From contig NZ_CYSG01000004.1 of NCBI RefSeq assembly GCF_001457775.1, forward strand, positions 186,001 to 250,000: a stretch of DNA of 64,000 bases. Reading direction: 5' to 3'. Shown piece after piece: positions 1 to 7,053 of this stretch (its first letter is position 1; every line of letters begins with the position of its first letter). This DNA is from Phaeobacter sp. CECT 5382. Its GTDB lineage: Bacteria > Pseudomonadota > Alphaproteobacteria > Rhodobacterales > Rhodobacteraceae. The translations under genes and the position numbers were made by a program. A model generated the notes under the pieces. The model did not search any database, was not told the origin of the DNA, and saw nothing but the letters and a program-made list of their open reading frames with translations.

Positions 1-1
1 G

Positions 2-400
2 CCGCGCACGGGTTCGGACCTTGGCGGTTCGCGCCTGTTGTTGCGCGAGGCGCGCAAGGGCGCCATTGCCGAAGGCATCCTGCAGGCGGTTACCAAAGGG
101 CTGAACTGCCCGGCGGACAAAATGCCGAAACCCGATCGCAGCCGCGAGAAACTGCAAGTGAACCCGGCGCTGTCGGATTTGTTGCGTGTGCTGTTGAAAG
201 CCAAAACCGAATCTGCGGGTGTTGCCGCCAAACTGATTGCGCCCAGTGCCGACCTGGATGCAATTGCGGGTGGCGAAAGAGATGTTGCTGCCCTGACAGG
301 CTGGCGGCATGAAGTCTTTGGGGAGGATGCGCTGCGCCTTTGCAATGGCGAAATCGCCCTGGCGGCCAAAGGACAGATGGTCAAGGTGGTCGAGCTCTAA
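2..400 (+). CDS. rnd: Ribonuclease D, C-terminal part (5' end outside window)
   Basis: The reading frame is open from base 2 and ends at 400, giving about 132 residues of the C-terminus. RNase D is a 3'-to-5' exoribonuclease that trims tRNA and other RNA 3' ends. The visible part lacks the DEDD exonuclease domain and matches the HRDC-like helical tail of alphaproteobacterial RNase D. The motif GSRLLLREARKGAIAEGI and the basic stretch KMPKPDRSREKL, then a helix with RVLLKAK, are typical of that tail. Assignment rests on the C-terminal domain only, so it is probable rather than certain. Confidence 0.7.
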   Translation, partial: PRTGSDLGGSRLLLREARKGAIAEGILQAVTKGLNCPADKMPKPDRSREKLQVNPALSDLLRVLLKAKTESAGVAAKLIAPSADLDAIAGGERDVAALTGWRHEVFGEDALRLCNGEIALAAKGQMVKVVEL

Positions 401-466
401 TCGACAGAAAACCTTTTCTTACATGCTTTTTGGGGGTTATTTGCCTCCGTTAAGACAGAACTAAAA

Positions 467-498
467 AAACGCCCGGTGGCCATTGGCCGCGGGCGTTT
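467..498 (+). terminator. Hairpin terminator between rnd and a convergent gene
   Basis: AAACGCCCG at 467-475 pairs with CGGGCGTTT at 490-498, and the inner bases GTGGCC/GGCCGC extend the stem. An A run precedes it on the plus strand, so it reads as a terminator in both directions. It sits between rnd and the convergent lipoprotein gene. Confidence 0.75.
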
Positions 499-514
499 GT
501 TGTTGAACCATTTT

Positions 515-544
515 GGAGAAGGCCAGTCTGGAGAAGGCCAGTCT
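515..544. repeat. Perfect 15-bp tandem duplication
   Basis: The unit GGAGAAGGCCAGTCT occurs twice head to tail (515-529, 530-544), outside any gene. It belongs to the window-wide set of short intergenic duplications. Confidence 0.9.
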
Positions 545-584
545 GGGGGGCGACGGTCAGTCTGGCTTCGCCAGCATTTTGTGC

Positions 585-1100
585 CTATTTGCGGCGGGTA
601 TCGCGCGCGTTTGTGGCTCCATTGACGCGGATCAAACGGATACCTGCCATATCCTGTTCAGACAGGGTCACGGCGGCATGGACCGTCCGGCTGTGGATGC
701 TGCCAGTAGCGGTCTGCGCTTCTGGGTAAAGCACGTTGAAACTGTATTCCAATGTGCCTGCGGGGCTGTCGTCCAGGCGGCGCAATTGCAACTCATGAGC
801 GCCCTGACGTTCTGCCACTCCGGTGGCATAAATAATCGCACCAGTCGGGGTCGGCTCGACCCGCAGGGCGCTGATCTCTGCAACAAGAACACTCAGATCT
901 TCTGCTTCTTTGCGTGCAAAGATGCTCTTGCCCTGGCGTTCGGGGATCAGCGGATTGGTCTCTTCGGCGACCTCGGTCGCAACTGGCACGGATTTGGATT
1001 TGCCAAACCAGTTGCCCGGGTTCACCCGTGAATCACGCCAGCCGCCGCAGCCTGCCAGCACAAGTGTGCCCGCCAAGAAGAGTGCCAAGGAAATGCGCAT
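585..1100 (-). CDS. Predicted outer-envelope lipoprotein of unknown function
   Basis: The 171-residue product begins with a lipoprotein signal, MRISLALFLAGTLVLAGC, giving lipobox LAGC with Cys18 as the predicted lipidated residue. The start at 1100 is chosen over the upstream in-frame start at 1178 because it places the signal peptide at the N-terminus. The mature part is soluble, with no further membrane segment. I do not recognise a named family. Similar small lipoproteins lie next to sufE in roseobacters, but that is recollection rather than something shown here. It is divergent from sufE. Confidence 0.75.
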   Translation of the reverse strand: MRISLALFLAGTLVLAGCGGWRDSRVNPGNWFGKSKSVPVATEVAEETNPLIPERQGKSIFARKEAEDLSVLVAEISALRVEPTPTGAIIYATGVAERQGAHELQLRRLDDSPAGTLEYSFNVLYPEAQTATGSIHSRTVHAAVTLSEQDMAGIRLIRVNGATNARDTRRK

Positions 1101-1239
1101 GTCGTCCCGCCCGTCTTTGAAGTCTGGTTGATTGTGGTTACCCGATTGTGCGGCGCTTGAAAAGCTGTTGAAAAACATAGGCAGGCGGCATAGGTGCTGG
1201 TCTGCTGATTTCCGTCACAAACGAGGGGGACGCCCGGTC

Positions 1240-1650
1240 ATGGCCAGCGCCGCATTTGAAGAAATTGTCGAAGACTTCGAATTCCTGGAGGACTGGGAGG
1301 ATCGCTATCGCCATGTGATCGAACAGGGCAAAGCAATGGAGCCCCTTGCGGACGCGCTCAAAGTGCCTGCCACCAAGGTCGATGGTTGCGCCAGTCAGGT
1401 CTGGCTGCACCCGGTGATCCAGGACGGGACGTTCCATTTTGATGGTGAAAGTGATGCGCTGATCGTGCGCGGGCTCATCTCGGTACTGCGCAGTCTTTAC
1501 AACGGTCTCACCCTGCCTGAGGTTCTGGCGGTAGACGCCCGGGCCGAGCTGGAGCGTCTGGGGCTCAATGAACATCTGTCGGCGCAGCGCTCTAACGGGC
1601 TGCGGGCGATGATCGAACGCATCCGCGAGACAGCCGCAGCACAGCTTTGA
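1240..1650 (+). CDS. sufE: SufE family sulfur acceptor for Fe-S cluster assembly
   Basis: The 136-residue protein fits SufE, which accepts persulfide sulfur from the cysteine desulfurase SufS and passes it to the SufBCD scaffold in the cytosol. The active-site cysteine is Cys50 in VDGCASQVW, followed by the conserved W and a C-terminal helix ending in RSNGLRAMIERIR. The start at 1240 (MASAAFEEIVEDF) gives the normal family length; the upstream in-frame start at 1132 would add a non-homologous tail. No suf genes are adjacent, so this copy is an orphan. Confidence 0.9.
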   Translation: MASAAFEEIVEDFEFLEDWEDRYRHVIEQGKAMEPLADALKVPATKVDGCASQVWLHPVIQDGTFHFDGESDALIVRGLISVLRSLYNGLTLPEVLAVDARAELERLGLNEHLSAQRSNGLRAMIERIRETAAAQL

Positions 1651-1655
1651 GAGGC

Positions 1656-2381
1656 TTAGCTGCTGCAGGCCGCACCTGATTGGTGCTGGTTGATCCTGTC
1701 TGGATCTTTCAGATAGGCCACATAGTCCCGTAGCAGGGGCACACGGCGGGGGCGAAAGCTCTCGCCGGTTTTTTTATAGGCCTGGATGCGGGTGACGTGG
1801 AACATGCGAAAATCCTCGCGTTTGCAACACCAGCCCAGCAGCATGACGGCGCGTTCATGATAGGAGAGAGCCAGCGGATATAGGCGTCTGCGCGTTTGGT
1901 TCTCCCGCAGGTCTGTATAGTGGATTTCCAAAGCTTCCTCGGCCCACATCGCCTCGCGGAGGAGCGTCATGTCAATGGTCGGCATTTGTGGTGCCGCAAA
2001 GCGATTCACCAGATTGACCGCATGCATGGCCTGGCGTTGCTGTCGTTCCGGAAGGGTGGCCAGGATTTTTACCAGAGCGTCACTGGCCGCCTGTGCCAGA
2101 TCTCGGTCGCCACGCTGGCCGACATCGGAGAGGCCCAGTGTCAGGGCTTCGATTTCGAGCTGGGTAAAGGTCTGCGGTGGTAGGGCCGGGTCCTCGATCA
2201 TGGTATAGCCCAGGCCTGCCTCTCCTTCGATCCGCGCACCGGCCGCCCTCAGACTGTCGATATCGCGGTAGATGGTACGTTCCGACACCTCCATCGCAGC
2301 AGAGAGCCGTGCGGCGGTCACCGGAGGTGTCAGCCCCCGGATGAGATGCAGCAGACGGAAGAGACGATCTGATTTGGCCAT
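1656..2381 (-). CDS. HTH and WYL-domain transcriptional regulator (YafY type)
   Basis: The 241-residue product has an N-terminal DeoR-like HTH_11 domain (residues about 5-60, VSERTIYRDIDSLRAAGARI) and a C-terminal WYL ligand domain around residues 130-210, where YPLALSYHERAVMLLGWC corresponds to the conserved core. WYL regulators sense small ligands or nucleic acid and are often autoregulated. It is divergent from a glutathione transferase across 96 bp, so it may control that gene; this is inference. The start at 2381 (MAKSDRLFRLLHLI) is the family-typical one. Confidence 0.85.
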   Translation of the reverse strand: MAKSDRLFRLLHLIRGLTPPVTAARLSAAMEVSERTIYRDIDSLRAAGARIEGEAGLGYTMIEDPALPPQTFTQLEIEALTLGLSDVGQRGDRDLAQAASDALVKILATLPERQQRQAMHAVNLVNRFAAPQMPTIDMTLLREAMWAEEALEIHYTDLRENQTRRRLYPLALSYHERAVMLLGWCCKREDFRMFHVTRIQAYKKTGESFRPRRVPLLRDYVAYLKDPDRINQHQSGAACSS

Positions 2382-2477
2382 AAGATACCCTAGGCAATAC
2401 ATCCTGACAGAATTTGGCAGGAGGGTAGCGGCATATAGCGGGTATCGACAACCACAAACCCGAAAGGTTTCAAATCA

Positions 2478-3107
2478 ATGCCCAAGCTTTTTCACTCTCC
2501 CCACAGCCGTTCCTCCCGTGTTGTCTCCCAGCTCATGCTGATGGAGAAGCTCGACGCGGTCGAGGTGATCTGCGTTGATGTCATCAAAGGCGACGGCAGC
2601 GGCCGCAAGGATCCAAAGAATGCTCATCCCGAAGGCAAGGTGCCCTATTTGGTCACCGACGCGGGCGAAGAGATCCGCGAGAGCGGCGCCATCATGATGT
2701 ATCTGGATGAACTGTTCGGCCAGCCATTGAGCCCCAAACCCGGCGCCGCGGGGCGCGGCAGCTACCTGTCTTGGATGTCTTACTATGGCGGTGTCTTGGA
2801 GCCTGCCTTGGTGGCAAAATTTTCCAACCTCGACCATCCGGCCCTCGTCAGTACGTTTCGCACCATGGAAGAGGTCTATGCGCAGCTGGAAGCCGCTTTG
2901 ACGCAGACCCCGTTCTTGCTGGGTGAGGAGCTGTCTGTGGCGGATCTCATCATGGCGTCACCCTTTCACTGGGCGCCAAATTTCATGCCCGAGGTCGCTA
3001 CGATAAAGGATTGGGTCGCCAGGGTATCAGAAGCGCTGGACATGAAATCGCTGGAGGATTTTGAGGCCCAGGCTCTGCAAAGCTTGAAGGTTCGCGAAAC
3101 CGCCTGA
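2478..3107 (+). CDS. Glutathione S-transferase family protein
   Basis: The 209-residue protein has the two-domain GST layout: an N-terminal thioredoxin fold (residues about 1-80) with the glutathione-binding GKVPYLVTDAGEEIRESGAI stretch, and an all-helical C-terminal domain with the N-capping motif LLGEELSVADLIMA. The early serine-rich stretch HSPHSRSSRVV is where the catalytic Ser or Tyr would lie. Substrate cannot be read from the sequence. It is transcribed away from the WYL regulator, which suggests a regulator-target pair. Confidence 0.85.
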   Translation: MPKLFHSPHSRSSRVVSQLMLMEKLDAVEVICVDVIKGDGSGRKDPKNAHPEGKVPYLVTDAGEEIRESGAIMMYLDELFGQPLSPKPGAAGRGSYLSWMSYYGGVLEPALVAKFSNLDHPALVSTFRTMEEVYAQLEAALTQTPFLLGEELSVADLIMASPFHWAPNFMPEVATIKDWVARVSEALDMKSLEDFEAQALQSLKVRETA

Positions 3108-3134
3108 TCCATTGGGGCCGGAGCTTGGGGGGGC

Positions 3135-3854
3135 TCAGGCTTCGGACTTTCCCCATTTCAGCAGCGCGTCCTGGAGCTCGCCATATCCTGTGTGGCGGTG
3201 CTCGAACTCCAACCCCATGCGGCTGGCGCAGTCGCGGGCCTTTTCGACCAAAGCCGGGTCGGTGAGCTGCGATTGATAGACCATCTTGGTGTAGTTGCCA
3301 AAGATCATCTCGCGCAGCTCTGGATTCTTGTCGAGTCCCATAGGTTTCCAGATGAAGGCATCAAATTGTTTCACCAGGAAATCAGTGAGGTAAAAGGCAG
3401 TGATCTCGCCTGCTTCGGTGTGCTCTGCAAAAATCTCATTGCCTTCAAAAAAGGAATAGCAATGCGGGCCGGGCACCATCTCCCCGCCCAGCTCCGTGCA
3501 TTTCTGCTCTAGCTCCCCGCCGGTGCCGCAATCGGCATAGACCACGCAGATCTGATCGTAGGACGCACGGTGCTTCAGCACGGCGCCCTCGACGGCGACA
3601 GTGATTTGATCGGGATAGAGATGTAGCTTCGCGGGCAGACAGGTGAGGTCAATGTGATCCAGCCCGTTGATCTGCTTGATGGCAAGAATTTCACGCGCCA
3701 GCGCGCCACAGGCAATCAGCAGGATACGGCCAGTCTTTTTCTCAGGGGCAGCCAGGCCCTGTTCGGTGAGGGAGCTTTCCTCGAGGCTGCGCCCGGTAGG
3801 GCGGCGAAATGCAGCCCGCTCTGTCAAGCGGGCTGCACGTCCTTTGCGTGCCAA
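3135..3854 (-). CDS. DUF1638 family protein, partner of the corrinoid protein
   Basis: The 239-residue protein carries the DUF1638 pattern: LLIACGALAREIL near the start of the domain, LTCLPAKLHLYPDQI, and VVYADCGTGGELEQ. It starts one base after the stop of the upstream corrinoid protein gene, so the two are almost certainly co-transcribed and perhaps translationally coupled. DUF1638 genes commonly sit beside corrinoid methyltransferase genes. Its biochemical role is unknown to me; handling of the cobalamin protein or its methyl donor is a guess from context. Confidence 0.8.
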   Translation of the reverse strand: MARKGRAARLTERAAFRRPTGRSLEESSLTEQGLAAPEKKTGRILLIACGALAREILAIKQINGLDHIDLTCLPAKLHLYPDQITVAVEGAVLKHRASYDQICVVYADCGTGGELEQKCTELGGEMVPGPHCYSFFEGNEIFAEHTEAGEITAFYLTDFLVKQFDAFIWKPMGLDKNPELREMIFGNYTKMVYQSQLTDPALVEKARDCASRMGLEFEHRHTGYGELQDALLKWGKSEA

Positions 3855-3855
3855 A

Positions 3856-4554
3856 TCAGGCGCTCATCTGGTTGTGCTTGCGCGCAACAAAGTCCTTGGC
3901 CATTTCCACAGCCACGGCAGCATCACGGCAGTAGCCGTCAGCACCGATAGCCTTGCCGAATTCTTCGTTCAGCGGCGCGCCGCCAACCAGCACAACATAG
4001 TCGTCGCGTTTGCCTTGCTCGATCATCGTGTCGATGACGACCTTCATATAGGGCATTGTGGTGGTCAGCAGGGCGGACATGCCCAAGATGTCTGGCTGGT
4101 GCTCTTCGAGTGCTTCCAGATAGTTTTCGACCGGGTTGTTGATGCCCAGATCAACAACTTCAAAGCCGGCGCCTTCCATCATCATGGAAACCAGGTTCTT
4201 GCCGATGTCGTGGATGTCGCCTTTGACGGTGCCAATGACCATCGAGCCCATGCGTGGAGCACCGGTTGCAGCCAGCAGTGGTTTCAGGATGGACATACCA
4301 CCCTTCATCGCGTTGGCGGCCAGCAGCACTTCGGGGACAAACAGGATGCCATCACGGAAGTCGGCGCCAACGATGGTCATGCCACCCACCAGCGCTTCGG
4401 TCAGAACCTTGTAGGGGGCCCATTCGCGCGACAAAAGGATGTTTACCCCTTCTTCGATCTCTTCCTTAAGACCATCATACAGGTCATCAAACATCTGTTG
4501 GACAAGTTCTTCGTCGTCCAGTTCCGCCAGGATGATATCTTCTTCTTCTGACAT
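3856..4554 (-). CDS. Cobalamin-binding corrinoid protein (MetH-type B12 module)
   Basis: The 232-residue protein has the helical cap of B12-dependent methyltransferases (residues about 15-95) followed by a Rossmann-like cobalamin domain. The cobalt-ligand motif DxHxxG is present as DIHDIG (Asp113, His115, Gly118), with the later VGGAPLN signature. Acting alone it cannot transfer methyl groups; it needs a methyl donor domain and an acceptor domain. The homocysteine methyltransferase at 5948-6970 is the obvious acceptor partner, so the pair may be parts of a split methionine synthase. AAGGAA precedes the start at a good distance. No cobalamin riboswitch was seen upstream. Confidence 0.9.
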   Translation of the reverse strand: MSEEEDIILAELDDEELVQQMFDDLYDGLKEEIEEGVNILLSREWAPYKVLTEALVGGMTIVGADFRDGILFVPEVLLAANAMKGGMSILKPLLAATGAPRMGSMVIGTVKGDIHDIGKNLVSMMMEGAGFEVVDLGINNPVENYLEALEEHQPDILGMSALLTTTMPYMKVVIDTMIEQGKRDDYVVLVGGAPLNEEFGKAIGADGYCRDAAVAVEMAKDFVARKHNQMSA

Positions 4555-4700
4555 GCGCCTATTCCTTGACTGGGCGGGGATTCCCCGGCGTGGCCTTGTT
4601 TTACGACTATTGGGCCAATTTGCCGCGCTGAGACTGCATTATTTGCGACATTGCCTTCGTCCGAACCGACCTATAGGGGCAAAAAATGCAGATTGATAAT

Positions 4701-4723
4701 GAAGATTTCGCAAGGAAATCTTC
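4701..4723. promoter_or_regulatory. Perfect 9-bp inverted repeat in a divergent intergenic region
   Basis: GAAGATTTC (4701-4709) and GAAATCTTC (4715-4723) form a perfect stem with a 5-base loop, followed by GATTTTT. It lies between the divergent corrinoid and radical SAM genes. It could be a short terminator or leader hairpin for the plus-strand gene, or a protein-binding site. Confidence 0.5.
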
Positions 4724-4747
4724 GATTTTTCGGGTTTGTTCTTTATT

Positions 4748-4784
4748 TGTTCCATTTGCGGTGCGAGAAAAGCGAAATGGAACA
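4748..4784 (+). promoter_or_regulatory. 10-bp inverted repeat enclosing the start codon of the radical SAM gene
   Basis: TGTTCCATTT (4748-4757) is the exact complement of AAATGGAACA (4775-4784), with a 17-base loop that contains the purine-rich GAGAAAAG ribosome-binding candidate. The ATG at 4777 lies inside the right arm. In RNA this would sequester the start region, so it may tune translation or point to the later ATG at 4786 as the true start. Confidence 0.5.
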
Positions 4785-5856
4785 GATGATTCACAACTCA
4801 ACTGCGCGTCGCAAAGCGCGTGCCAGTCTCAGTAATGCGTCAGGTCGGTTCGATCTGGCACGCGAGGATATCGATGACGGATGGGCACAGGAGGCGCCAG
4901 CGGAGGCAATTTCGACCGATGTTCGGTGCGAGATCGCTGGCAGCGTGATCTCCTACAACCGCTCGCCGGACCTGCCTTTTGACCGCTCGGTCAATCCCTA
5001 TCGTGGCTGCGAACATGGCTGCATCTACTGTTTTGCACGGCCCAGTCATGCCTATCTTGGCCTGTCGCCGGGGCTGGATTTTGAAACCCGACTGATTGCG
5101 CGCCCCAACGCGGCGGAGGTTTTGCAAAGAGAGCTCTCTGCCAGCCGCTACAGGGTGGCGACGCTGGCCATGGGTACCAATACCGACCCCTATCAGCCCT
5201 GTGAGCGCGACTATGGCATCACCCGTGCCTGTCTTGAGGTGCTGCAGGCGTTCAACCACCCGATTGCGATTGTCACCAAGGGGACGTTGATCGAGCGCGA
5301 CATCGATATCCTGTCCGAGATGGCGGCCAAAGGTCTGGTGCGGGTCGGGATCTCGGTCACCACTCTGGACCCGGATCTGTCGCGCCGGATGGAGCCACGC
5401 GCTCCGGCACCCGCCCGCAGGTTGGCGGTTATCAATCGCCTCTCACAAGCAGGCGTTCCGGTGCGGATAATGACCTCGCCCGTGGTGCCAGGCCTCACAG
5501 ATCACGAGCTGGAGGCGCTTTTGGCAGCCGGGGCTGCGGCGGGAGCTGACACAGCCAGCTGGATCATGCTGCGCCTGCCACGCGAGGTGTCAGAGCTGTG
5601 GCAGGACTGGCTGGCTGAACATGAACCAGGGCGCGCGGCCAAGGTTATGGCACGGCTGCGTGAAATGCATGGCGGGCGCGATTATGACCCACGCTGGGGC
5701 CAGCGTATGCGCGGTGAAGGCGAATATGCCAGTATGATCGGACGCCGCTTCAAAGCGGCCTGTAAGCGGTTGGGGCTTGAAGAAAAAGCACCAGATCTGC
5801 GAGTGGACCTGTTTCAGCGCCCGCCACAACCTGGGGACCAAATGGCCTTGTTTTGA
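4777..5856 (+). CDS. PA0069-family radical SAM protein (SplB-like)
   Basis: The 359-residue protein has the radical SAM cluster motif CxxxCxxC in YRGCEHGCIYCFARPSHAY, preceded by VNPYRGC, the hallmark of the PA0069/Rv2578c group related to spore photoproduct lyase. It should bind a 4Fe-4S cluster and cleave S-adenosylmethionine. The substrate is unknown. The C-terminus (YASMIGRRFKAACKRLGL) is also conserved in the family. The start at 4777 is chosen because upstream in-frame ATGs precede any homology; 4786 is an alternative. It is divergent from the corrinoid gene and convergent with the homocysteine methyltransferase gene. Confidence 0.85.
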   Translation: MEQMIHNSTARRKARASLSNASGRFDLAREDIDDGWAQEAPAEAISTDVRCEIAGSVISYNRSPDLPFDRSVNPYRGCEHGCIYCFARPSHAYLGLSPGLDFETRLIARPNAAEVLQRELSASRYRVATLAMGTNTDPYQPCERDYGITRACLEVLQAFNHPIAIVTKGTLIERDIDILSEMAAKGLVRVGISVTTLDPDLSRRMEPRAPAPARRLAVINRLSQAGVPVRIMTSPVVPGLTDHELEALLAAGAAAGADTASWIMLRLPREVSELWQDWLAEHEPGRAAKVMARLREMHGGRDYDPRWGQRMRGEGEYASMIGRRFKAACKRLGLEEKAPDLRVDLFQRPPQPGDQMALF

Positions 5857-5894
5857 CGTTGGATGATCTGTCCCAAAGGTTCAAACGCGCATGA

Positions 5895-5924
5895 AAAAGG
5901 GCGGCGTTAAAACGCAGCCCTTTT
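5895..5924. terminator. Bidirectional hairpin terminator
   Basis: AAAAGGGC (5895-5902) pairs with GCCCTTTT (5917-5924), and the inner GCGTT/AACGC continues the stem. It separates the convergent radical SAM and homocysteine methyltransferase genes and can serve both. Confidence 0.85.
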
Positions 5925-5947
5925 GAATGACTTTACTATTCAGCTTG

Positions 5948-6970
5948 TTAGCTGCGGCGACGCCCACGACGCGAGCGGCGCTCGCTGGCGTCTTTGGCAT
6001 CTTCTCCGGTGCCGTCACTGGCAGAGCTGAAGGGGCCAAGAACGTCTACAATTCGTTCCAGCGTCGGGCGGTCGCCACGGGGACGGGTGTCGAGCGCTTC
6101 GCGCATGTGGCGCAGATGGTCGGGCATGGTGCCACAGCAGCCGCCAATGATTTTGGCGCCGGAATCGCGTGCCAGAATCGCATATTCACCCATCAGTTCA
6201 GGTGTGCCATCATAGTGGATGTGACCATCAACATATTTGGGAATGCCGGCATTGCCCTTGGAAATGATCGGGCGTTCGGTGCCCTGTGCGGCAAAGCCAA
6301 GCACGGTGCGCAGAATGTCCGAAGACCCGGTGCCGCAATTGGCGCCAAAGGCCAGCGGTGCGTTGGGCAGATCTTCGACCAGCTGCGCCATATCGGCGGA
6401 GGTGACGCCCATCATGGTGCGACCAGCAGTGTCAAAACTCATGGTGCCACACCAAGGCATATCTGCCAGGGCAAAAGCCTCGGCTGCGGCGCGAAACTCT
6501 TCGGGGGCCGAAATTGTCTCGACCCAAAGAACATCAACGCCGCCTTCTTTCAGGGCCTCTGCCTGTTCGTGGAACATTTCCACCGCCAGCGCATGGCTCA
6601 GTTCGCCGACGGGCTGCATGATCTCACCGGTAGGTCCGACAGAGCCTGCTACGGCAATCTTGCGTTCGCATTTATCCGCGACTTCGCGGCCAAGTTCAGC
6701 GGCGGTCCGGTTCAGTTCGCGCACGCGACCCTGGGCATCATGCAGTTTCAGACGCGCAGCTGTGCCACCGAAACTGTTGGTCAGAAACAGGTCACTGCCC
6801 GCATCTACTGATCCTTGATAAAGCGCCATGATCTTTTTGGGCTCGTCCGTGTTCCACAACTCGGGCGCGTCGCCAGACTGCAAGCCCATGTTAAAGAGAT
6901 TGGTGCCCGTGGCCCCATCGGCCAGAAGGACGTCTTTTTCCGCAAGGAACTCGGCAAAGAAATTGGTCAT
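5948..6970 (-). CDS. bmt: Homocysteine S-methyltransferase (betaine-homocysteine methyltransferase type)
   Basis: The 340-residue protein is a Zn-dependent homocysteine methyltransferase TIM barrel. LLADGATGTNLFNMGL opens the domain, and the zinc ligands are the Cys in FGANCGTG and the pair in IIGGCCGT. In roseobacters such proteins are annotated as betaine-homocysteine methyltransferase, but genetic work in Phaeobacter (as I recall it) assigned a similar protein to a split B12-dependent methionine synthase. The corrinoid protein at 3856-4554 supports that reading. The C-terminus carries an unusual basic tail, RRSRRGRRRS, not needed for the barrel. Confidence 0.85.
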   Translation of the reverse strand: MTNFFAEFLAEKDVLLADGATGTNLFNMGLQSGDAPELWNTDEPKKIMALYQGSVDAGSDLFLTNSFGGTAARLKLHDAQGRVRELNRTAAELGREVADKCERKIAVAGSVGPTGEIMQPVGELSHALAVEMFHEQAEALKEGGVDVLWVETISAPEEFRAAAEAFALADMPWCGTMSFDTAGRTMMGVTSADMAQLVEDLPNAPLAFGANCGTGSSDILRTVLGFAAQGTERPIISKGNAGIPKYVDGHIHYDGTPELMGEYAILARDSGAKIIGGCCGTMPDHLRHMREALDTRPRGDRPTLERIVDVLGPFSSASDGTGEDAKDASERRSRRGRRRS

Positions 6971-7053
6971 AGGTATATCCGGTCAAGACAGGAGCGGGCA
7001 GGGGGCCGTTTTCAACGGGCATGCCTTCCCCTTGGGGGTTTGAGGGTGCTGTG

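Noticed and set aside
3667-4551. 294-residue plus-strand frame
   Set aside because: It is antisense to the corrinoid protein, which has the DxHxxG motif and a clear ribosome-binding site. The frame itself has no family features.
4555-4776. Cobalamin riboswitch upstream of the corrinoid gene
   Set aside because: No B12-box-like conserved sequence or the long multi-arm structure was visible; only short local hairpins.
5927-6811. 294-residue plus-strand frame
   Set aside because: It is antisense to the homocysteine methyltransferase, whose zinc cysteines and length are correct.
6971-7053. SAM or SAH riboswitch in front of the homocysteine methyltransferase gene
   Set aside because: The minus-strand leader has small hairpins (CCCC/GGGG and CCGTT/AACGG types), but I could not match the conserved cores of known SAM or SAH riboswitches.
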